Assembly: GCA_964235485.1 (NCBI GenBank)
Contig: CAXSAZ010000001.1
Span: 1 to 64,000, forward strand
Origin: CAHJXG01 sp964235485
GTDB taxonomy: Bacteria > Pseudomonadota > Alphaproteobacteria > Acetobacterales > Acetobacteraceae
Direction of reading: 5' to 3'
Length of the DNA: 64,000 nt
Both the position numbers and the translations under genes were made by a program. Below are positions 59,112-64,000 of this stretch, piece after piece (the first letter of the stretch is position 1; the number at the start of each line of letters is the position of its first letter). Below the pieces are notes generated by a model that saw only the letters and a list, made by a program, of their open reading frames with translations, did not search any database and was not told the DNA's origin.

Positions 59112-59671
59112 GCGACACCACGACACCCGATGCCCGGGCGCCTTTGCCCGGCGATCCCACCCCTCGTGACACGGTGGAGCGCATCATCCGCGTGGATCAC
59201 GCCGGCGAGTACGGCGCGGCCCGCATCTACGAGGGCCAGCTCCGGATCATGGGCCGCGGCCCCAAGGGCGACCTGATCCGGCACATGAAGAACCAGGAGC
59301 AGCACCACCTCGACACCTTCACTGGGCTGATCCGCAGCCGCCGGGTGCGGCCCACGGCGCTGCTGCCGGTGTGGCACGTCGCGGGCTACGCACTGGGCGT
59401 CGTGACGGCGGCGCTGGGGGACCGGGCGGCGATGGCCTGCACGGTGGCGGTGGAGGAGGCCATCGACGAGCATTACGCGGCCCAGGCGGCGTCGCTCGGC
59501 GAGGAGGAAGCGCCGCTCCGCGCCACCATCGAGCGGTTCCGTGCCGAGGAGCAGGAACACCGCGACATCGGGTTGGAGCACGAGGCCGAGCAAGCGCCGG
59601 CCTATCGCTTGATGTCCGCCGTGATCAAGGCGGGCTGCAAGGCGGCCATCGCGGTGAGCGAGCGGGTATAA
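59108..59671 (+). CDS. coq7: COQ7 demethoxyubiquinone hydroxylase
   Basis: Di-iron monooxygenase hydroxylating the ubiquinone ring. The 187-residue protein has the repeated iron-ligand helices: HAGEYGAARIYEGQ, NQEQHHLDTF, AVEEAIDEHYAAQA and EEQEHRDIGLEHEAEQA. Alphaproteobacteria use COQ7 where E. coli uses UbiF. Coupled to dsbB by ATGA. Confidence 0.95.
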   Translation: MSDTTTPDARAPLPGDPTPRDTVERIIRVDHAGEYGAARIYEGQLRIMGRGPKGDLIRHMKNQEQHHLDTFTGLIRSRRVRPTALLPVWHVAGYALGVVTAALGDRAAMACTVAVEEAIDEHYAAQAASLGEEEAPLRATIERFRAEEQEHRDIGLEHEAEQAPAYRLMSAVIKAGCKAAIAVSERV

Positions 59672-59764
59672 GCCGCGGCGCCAACGGGAAGTTCATCGCA
59701 ACCCGGGCGTGGGGCGTCCGTTGGTTGGTCGGCACATGCCGCACACTCGACGGAGATACCGACG

Positions 59765-60688
59765 ATGTTCCTACGAATTGACAAGCTGCAGGCCGAGCTT
59801 CCGGCGCCGAAGAAGCAGGACCCGAACGCCGCGGCGGCACTGCAGGAACTGCTGGGCGGCAAGTATGGCGAGATGTCCACGCTCGGCAACTACATGTTCC
59901 AAAGCTTCAACTTCCGCAGCAAGTCGAAGCTGCGCCCGTTCTACAGCCTGGTCGCCGCCATCACGGCGGAGGAGCTGGGCCATGTCGAGCTGGTGTCCAA
60001 CGGCGTGTCGATGCTGAACGCCGGGCCGGACCTGCCGGCGAACGAGAAGGGCGGGGCCGACATCACCGACGCGCCGTTCTCGGGGATGCAGGATATCCGG
60101 CTGGCCGGGTCGTTCCTGGCGAACGGCGGCGGCGCCATGCCGATGAACAGCAACGCCGCGTCTTGGAACATGGACATGGTGACCACCACGGGGAACGTGG
60201 TGTTCGACCTGCTGCACAACTTCCACCTGGAATGCGGCGCGCGCATCCACAAGCTCCGGGTGTATGAGACCATGACGGAAGCGACCGGGCGCGAGGTTTG
60301 CGGCTACCTGCTGGTCCGCGGGTCCGTGCACGCCCATGCCTATGCGCTGGCGCTGAAGCAGCTTACCGGCGTCGCAATCGAGAAGATGCTGCCGACGCCG
60401 AACATCAACCTCGATAAGATTCCCGAATGCCAGAAGTACCTGGCCGAAGGGTCGCACCGCCGGCTGTACCGTTTCAGCCCGGACGACTACAAGGAAATGT
60501 CGGGCATCTGGGGCCGTGGCGAACAGGCGTTGCCGGGCGACCCGCCGGGCGAGCTTGAGGTCGTCGATGGGCATCCGGAAGGCGGCAAGATCCACGACCT
60601 CACGGGCCAGGCGGCGGCGTTCAGCCCGGAATACGCGCCCGAGGAAATGTTCGAGATCGCGACCAAGCTTTACCAAGCGTCCCGCTGA
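59765..60688 (+). CDS. Manganese catalase
   Basis: Non-heme catalase with a di-manganese site, 307 residues. The ligand helices are GKYGEMSTLGNYMFQSFNF (Glu), AEELGHVELV (Glu, His), HLECGARIHK (Glu) and RGSVHAHAYALAL (His), in the family order. The substrate is hydrogen peroxide. A GGAGATACCGACG precedes the ATG. It ends at a very strong hairpin shared with the convergent HNH gene. Confidence 0.95.
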   Translation: MFLRIDKLQAELPAPKKQDPNAAAALQELLGGKYGEMSTLGNYMFQSFNFRSKSKLRPFYSLVAAITAEELGHVELVSNGVSMLNAGPDLPANEKGGADITDAPFSGMQDIRLAGSFLANGGGAMPMNSNAASWNMDMVTTTGNVVFDLLHNFHLECGARIHKLRVYETMTEATGREVCGYLLVRGSVHAHAYALALKQLTGVAIEKMLPTPNINLDKIPECQKYLAEGSHRRLYRFSPDDYKEMSGIWGRGEQALPGDPPGELEVVDGHPEGGKIHDLTGQAAAFSPEYAPEEMFEIATKLYQASR

Positions 60689-60696
60689 GGGCCCGC

Positions 60697-60723
60697 GCCG
60701 CGCCCCGGCCACCGGGGCGCGGC
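60697..60723. terminator. Bidirectional hairpin between manganese catalase and HNH genes
   Basis: Perfect 12-base GC arms (GCCGCGCCCCGG and CCGGGGCGCGGC) around a three-base loop, eight bases after the catalase stop and directly before the convergent HNH stop. No T-run, but its position and strength favour transcription termination from both sides. Confidence 0.75.
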
Positions 60724-60724
60724 G

Positions 60725-61285
60725 TCAGCTTTCGAGTTCGCTGTCCCAATACAGGTAGTCGCGCCAGCTTTCGTGCAGGTAGTTCGGCGGGAAGGCCCGG
60801 CCGTTCTCCTGCAATTCCCATGTCGAGGGCTGGGTGGGCTTCAAGCGCGGGTGCATGTGGCACTCGCGCGGCAGCTTGTTGCCCTTGCGCAGGTTGCAGC
60901 CGCCGCAGGCGGTGACGACGTTCTCCCAGGTCGTGCGCCCGCCGCGGCTGCGCGGCACCACGTGGTCGAAGGTGAGGTCGTGCGTGGGGTAGCGGTCGCC
61001 GCAGTACTGGCAACTGAAGGCGTCGCGCAGGAACACGTTGAACCGGGTGAAGGCCGGCTTGCGCGCTGCTGGGATGTAGTCTTTCAGCGCGATGACGCTC
61101 GGCAGGCGCATGGACATGGAGGGCGAGTGCACCTCGTCCTCGTACTCGCTCAGCACCGACACGCGGTCGAGGAACACGGCCTTCACCGCGTCCTGCCAAC
61201 TCCACACTGATAATGGGAAATACGAAAGCGGCCGGAAATCAGCATTGAGAACCAGCGCCGGGTAGTGCAAACCTCCGTCGGGCAA
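60725..61285 (-). CDS. HNH endonuclease
   Basis: A 186-residue protein of the single-domain HNH family common in alphaproteobacteria. The N-terminal half (HYPALVLNADFRPLSYFPLS) is the family lead, and the nuclease is FSCQYCGDRYPTHDLTFDHV, then VVPRSRGGRTTWENVVTACG and CNLRKG, with the CxxC zinc pairs and HNH His. The natural substrate is unknown. TTG start; one of several in-frame starts, so the N-terminus is uncertain. Confidence 0.88.
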   Translation of the reverse strand: MPDGGLHYPALVLNADFRPLSYFPLSVWSWQDAVKAVFLDRVSVLSEYEDEVHSPSMSMRLPSVIALKDYIPAARKPAFTRFNVFLRDAFSCQYCGDRYPTHDLTFDHVVPRSRGGRTTWENVVTACGGCNLRKGNKLPRECHMHPRLKPTQPSTWELQENGRAFPPNYLHESWRDYLYWDSELES

Positions 61286-61427
61286 AGCGCGCTCCTAAAA
61301 CACGGACGCAACATCTGGGGTCAGCACCGAGGGACAGGCTGCCAGATGGTGTGCGCCGCCAAGCTTGGTCACGTTATCCCACCAGCAACTCGCACGGCAA
61401 GCCGCACCGGCGCTTGTCACCGCTTCG

Positions 61428-62078
61428 TCACGCGAACAAACGCTGCAGGAACAGCGCCCCGGCTGATAGCCCAGCCTCGTCGATGCCGTGCCCCAACGCC
61501 GGGCACCACAGCGTTTGCACGGGGAGGCCCAGCCGCGTCAGCGCCGCCTCCGCCGCGGGGCCGCGGGCGAATGGCACAACCTCGTCCTGCTCGCCATGTA
61601 CCAACAGCACCGGAGGGTGTCCGATGCACTCCGCCGCAAGCTCCGGCGTGTCGAGCAGCGCGCCGGAATAGGCCAGGATGCCGCGCGGCGGCACCGGCCG
61701 GCGCAGGCCCGCGTGCAGCACCATCATGGCGCCTTGGCTGAACCCGGCCATCGCCATCGCATCGAGCGGGAGGCCGGCCCGCTCCAACTCCGCGTCGATA
61801 TACGCCAGCAAGCGCGGCGCCGCCCGGCGGGCGCCTGCGTCCAGTATCGCCGGCGTGCGGTCGCGCAAGCTGAACCATTGACGGCCGGTGGGAGCCTCGT
61901 CGTACGGCTCCGGCGCGTCCGGCGCCGCGAACACCGCGTCGGGCAGGGCGTGGCACCAGGCCGGCGCGAGGTCGATCAGGTCGTGCGAGTCGGCGCCGAC
62001 GCCGTGGCACAAGACGACGAGTTGCCGCGCCGCCCCTTTCGACGCCGGACCCCAGCGCAGGCCCGTCAGCCCTGCCAT
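61428..62078 (-). CDS. Carboxylesterase/phospholipase
   Basis: Small alpha/beta hydrolase of 216 residues in the acyl-protein thioesterase-like family. The nucleophile elbow is MAGFSQGAMMVLH, the acid in VHGEQDEVVPF, the histidine in CPALGHGIDEAG. I chose the ATG with a GGAGGG ribosome site. An ATG six codons upstream (62096) overlaps the SRAP stop as ATGA and is an equally reasonable coupled start. Confidence 0.87.
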   Translation of the reverse strand: MAGLTGLRWGPASKGAARQLVVLCHGVGADSHDLIDLAPAWCHALPDAVFAAPDAPEPYDEAPTGRQWFSLRDRTPAILDAGARRAAPRLLAYIDAELERAGLPLDAMAMAGFSQGAMMVLHAGLRRPVPPRGILAYSGALLDTPELAAECIGHPPVLLVHGEQDEVVPFARGPAAEAALTRLGLPVQTLWCPALGHGIDEAGLSAGALFLQRLFA

Positions 62079-62092
62079 CCGACCCTCCATAG

Positions 62093-62809
62093 TCATTGCG
62101 ACATCGTATCCGCAGCGACCGGAGTCGCCGCAACCTCCGTGTGCGCGGGCGCCAGAGGCTCGATCAGTTCTGGCCCGTTGTTGCGCACGCTGTTGACTCG
62201 GCTCGACACCGGCCACACGCGCAACGGCGCCGCTGAGGGCCGCAGCAGCGCCGCCGGGTCGCCCGGCGCTTCGCCGAGCCAAGCGGGCCAGTCCGCTTCT
62301 TCCAGGATCACCGGCATACGCTCGTGCAGGTGGCCGAGCGCGTCCGCGGCGGTGGTCGTGACCACGGCGTAGGTGCGGATGGCCTCTCCGTCCGGGCCGC
62401 GCCAGCCTTCCCAGATGCCAGCCAGCGCCATGATGCGCCCGTCGGCGCGGGCAATGGCGTGGGGCTGCTTGCCGGCGGGCGTCGCCTGCCATTCGTAGAA
62501 GCCGTCGATGGGAACGATGCAGCGGCGCCGGGCAAAGGCGTCGCGGAAGGTGGGCAGGGTCGCCACCGTCTCGGCGCGGGCGTTGATCGGCTGCCGGATC
62601 TTCTTTGGGTCGCCGCGCGCCCAATGCGGCAGCAGGCCCCAGCGCAACAGGTCCAGTTGCCGCGCCCCGTCAGGGTGCCGACGCACCACCGGGCCGTTCT
62701 GGGTCGGCGCCATGTTCCAGGTCGGTTGCCAGTTCGGCGTGTCGTTCTCGGTCGCGAAGATGCGGCGGAGTTCGTCCGGCGATGTCGTGGCGAGGTACCT
62801 GCCGCACAT
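62093..62809 (-). CDS. SOS response-associated peptidase (SRAP/YedK)
   Basis: Forms a thiazolidine crosslink with abasic sites in single-stranded DNA. The 238-residue protein begins MCGRY, so after Met removal Cys2 is the crosslinking residue. Other active-site parts are INARAETVATLPTFRDAFAR (Asn, Glu), PIDGFYEWQ and the His in LHERMPVILEEADWPAWL. The start is fixed by the need for Cys at position 2. It is first in an operon with the esterase. Confidence 0.95.
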   Translation of the reverse strand: MCGRYLATTSPDELRRIFATENDTPNWQPTWNMAPTQNGPVVRRHPDGARQLDLLRWGLLPHWARGDPKKIRQPINARAETVATLPTFRDAFARRRCIVPIDGFYEWQATPAGKQPHAIARADGRIMALAGIWEGWRGPDGEAIRTYAVVTTTAADALGHLHERMPVILEEADWPAWLGEAPGDPAALLRPSAAPLRVWPVSSRVNSVRNNGPELIEPLAPAHTEVAATPVAADTMSQ

Positions 62810-62921
62810 TCCTGATATCTTGGCGCGCCCGCCCATCTTTCAATCGCGCCGCGCACTGGCTAAGCATCATCCGGTGGAGCGCGTCACGCTTCGCCGGTAG
62901 GATGATGCGTTTTGAGAAGAG

Positions 62922-62967
62922 ACCAAAGCAGGCTTGCGTGGCATAAGCCATGCAAGCCTGCTTTGGT
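62922..62967. repeat. 46-base near-perfect inverted repeat between SRAP and potF-like genes
   Basis: Arms of 21 bases (ACCAAAGCAGGCTTGC... and ...GCAAGCCTGCTTTGGT) with one mismatch around a four-base ATAA loop. It sits between divergent genes, so it is not an ordinary terminator. It may be a large operator, a mobile palindromic element or a structured leader for the binding-protein mRNA. Confidence 0.75.
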
Positions 62968-62995
62968 TCGCGGAACGGTCGGGAAGGATGCTGCG

Positions 62996-64000
62996 ATGGG
63001 TTGGGTGCGATGGCTTGTTCCGGTTCTGCTGCTGCTGTCGGGGCAGGCGGCGCTGGCGCAGGACCGCGTGCTGAACGTTTACAACTGGACCGACTACATC
63101 GACCCCAAGGTGCTGGAGCGGTTCACGAACGAGACCGGCATCAAGGTGCGCTACGACGTGTATGACAGTCTGGAAACGCTGGAAGGCAAGCTGCTGGCGG
63201 GCAATTCCGGCTACGACATCGTGGTGCCCACCGCCGAGCCGACCTTTTCCCGCCTGATCGCCGCCAAGGCGCTACGGCCGCTCGACCGGGCCAAGATCCC
63301 GAACTGGTCGAACCTCGATCCGAAGCTGATGCAGCGGGTGCAGGTGTCCGATCCGGGCAACCAGCACGGCGCGATTTACCTGTGGGGCACGGTCGGCTTG
63401 GGCATGATCCCCGAGCGCATCCAGGCGCTGGACCCCGGCGCGCCGACCGACAGTTGGGACCTGCTGCTCAAGCCCGAGCACGCGAAGAAGCTCGCGGGCT
63501 GCGGCATCACCGTGATGGACAGCGCCATCGATACCATCCCGAGCGTGCTGAAATACCTCGGCCGCAACCCCGAAAGCACCGATCCCAAGGACCTCGCCGA
63601 CGTGGAGCGCACCCTGATGGCGATCCGCCCGTATATCCGCACCTTCGCGTCGGGTGGCGCAGTGGAGGCGTTGGCGGGCGGGCAGACTTGCCTCGCGATG
63701 ACCTATTCCGGCGACGTGATCCAGGCGTCCGCGCGGGCCAAGGAGGCCGGGCAGCAGGCGGTCCGCTACGTCGCGCCCAAGGAGTTCGCGGCGCTCACCT
63801 TCGACATGCTCGCCGTCCCCGCCGACGCGCCGCACCCGGCGGAGGCCATGCAGTTCATCAACTTCCTGCTGCAGCCCGACGTGATGGCCGCGATCACCAA
63901 CCAGGTGCACTACCCCAACGCCGTGCCGGCCAGCCGTCCCCTGATCGCGCCGGAGGTGCGGGACGACCCGGACGTGTATCCCGACACGGCATCGCCCCGC
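62996..64000 (+). CDS. Polyamine-type ABC transporter substrate-binding protein (PotF-like), partial
   Basis: Periplasmic binding protein running off the right edge; 335 residues are visible and most of the mature protein is present. Signal peptide WVRWLVPVLLLLSGQAALAQ, then the family start LNVYNWTDYIDPKVLERFTN, later YDIVVPTAEPTFSRLIAAKA and AMTYSGDVIQASARA. These match putrescine/spermidine binders (PotF/PotD). GGAAGG lies seven bases before the ATG. The permease and ATPase genes would be expected to the right of the window. Confidence 0.9.
   Translation, partial: MGWVRWLVPVLLLLSGQAALAQDRVLNVYNWTDYIDPKVLERFTNETGIKVRYDVYDSLETLEGKLLAGNSGYDIVVPTAEPTFSRLIAAKALRPLDRAKIPNWSNLDPKLMQRVQVSDPGNQHGAIYLWGTVGLGMIPERIQALDPGAPTDSWDLLLKPEHAKKLAGCGITVMDSAIDTIPSVLKYLGRNPESTDPKDLADVERTLMAIRPYIRTFASGGAVEALAGGQTCLAMTYSGDVIQASARAKEAGQQAVRYVAPKEFAALTFDMLAVPADAPHPAEAMQFINFLLQPDVMAAITNQVHYPNAVPASRPLIAPEVRDDPDVYPDTASPR

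Overview
The window is about 70% GC with densely packed genes, and it looks like a chromosomal segment of an alphaproteobacterium, probably Rhodospirillales (Acetobacteraceae-like). The case for this is the alphaproteobacterial yqeY-dnaG-rpoD block, a one-piece shikimate kinase/dehydroquinate synthase (AroK-AroB), a COQ7 ubiquinone hydroxylase, a fused GNAT-NUDIX protein, and ABC, GST and amidohydrolase families typical of that group. The taxonomic call is inference from gene content. No rRNA, tRNA, CRISPR array or complete insertion sequence was seen.

Left part (about 0.5-14.8 kb) is housekeeping. A long minus-strand series reads carA, an AAA ATPase, carB, greA, threonine ammonia-lyase, tyrS and a GFA-family gene. 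Divergent from it is yqeY-dnaG-rpoD plus a GNAT gene. Two things stand out. CarA carries an in-frame 65-residue helix-turn-helix extension with a well-placed internal start behind it. An AAA ATPase gene with its own palindromic AT-rich leader sits between carA and carB, ending two bases before carB.

14.8-24.9 kb holds a periplasmic amino-acid-type binding protein, a YihY/BrkB membrane protein and an accessory island. The island contains a decayed parDE toxin-antitoxin pair, a DUF4160/DUF2442-HTH pair and an orphan gene bounded by near-identical 20-base direct repeats. A complete cyanate uptake and degradation operon follows (binding protein, permease, ATPase, cyanase).

24.9-46.8 kb is biosynthesis and transport: aroKB, a xerD recombinase, accA, an MFS exporter, a two-gene unknown module, an assimilatory sulfite reductase operon (yeiH-like exporter, cysJ, cysI), a CinA-like protein, GNAT-NUDIX, argJ coupled to a parvulin foldase, secA, a methyltransferase, a ClC channel and a DenD-like epimerase.

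46.8-64 kb holds diaminopropionate ammonia-lyase with a DMT exporter and a hydrolase, a DNA glycosylase, a PEP-CTERM protein, a HyuA-HyuB-NhaP operon, a GNAT protein, GST, DsbB-COQ7, manganese catalase, an HNH endonuclease, an SRAP protein with a carboxylesterase, and the start of a polyamine-type binding protein that runs off the right edge. A 46-base near-perfect inverted repeat lies between the last two divergent units. The longest stretches without a gene are about 280 bases, so no gap exceeds 300 bases.
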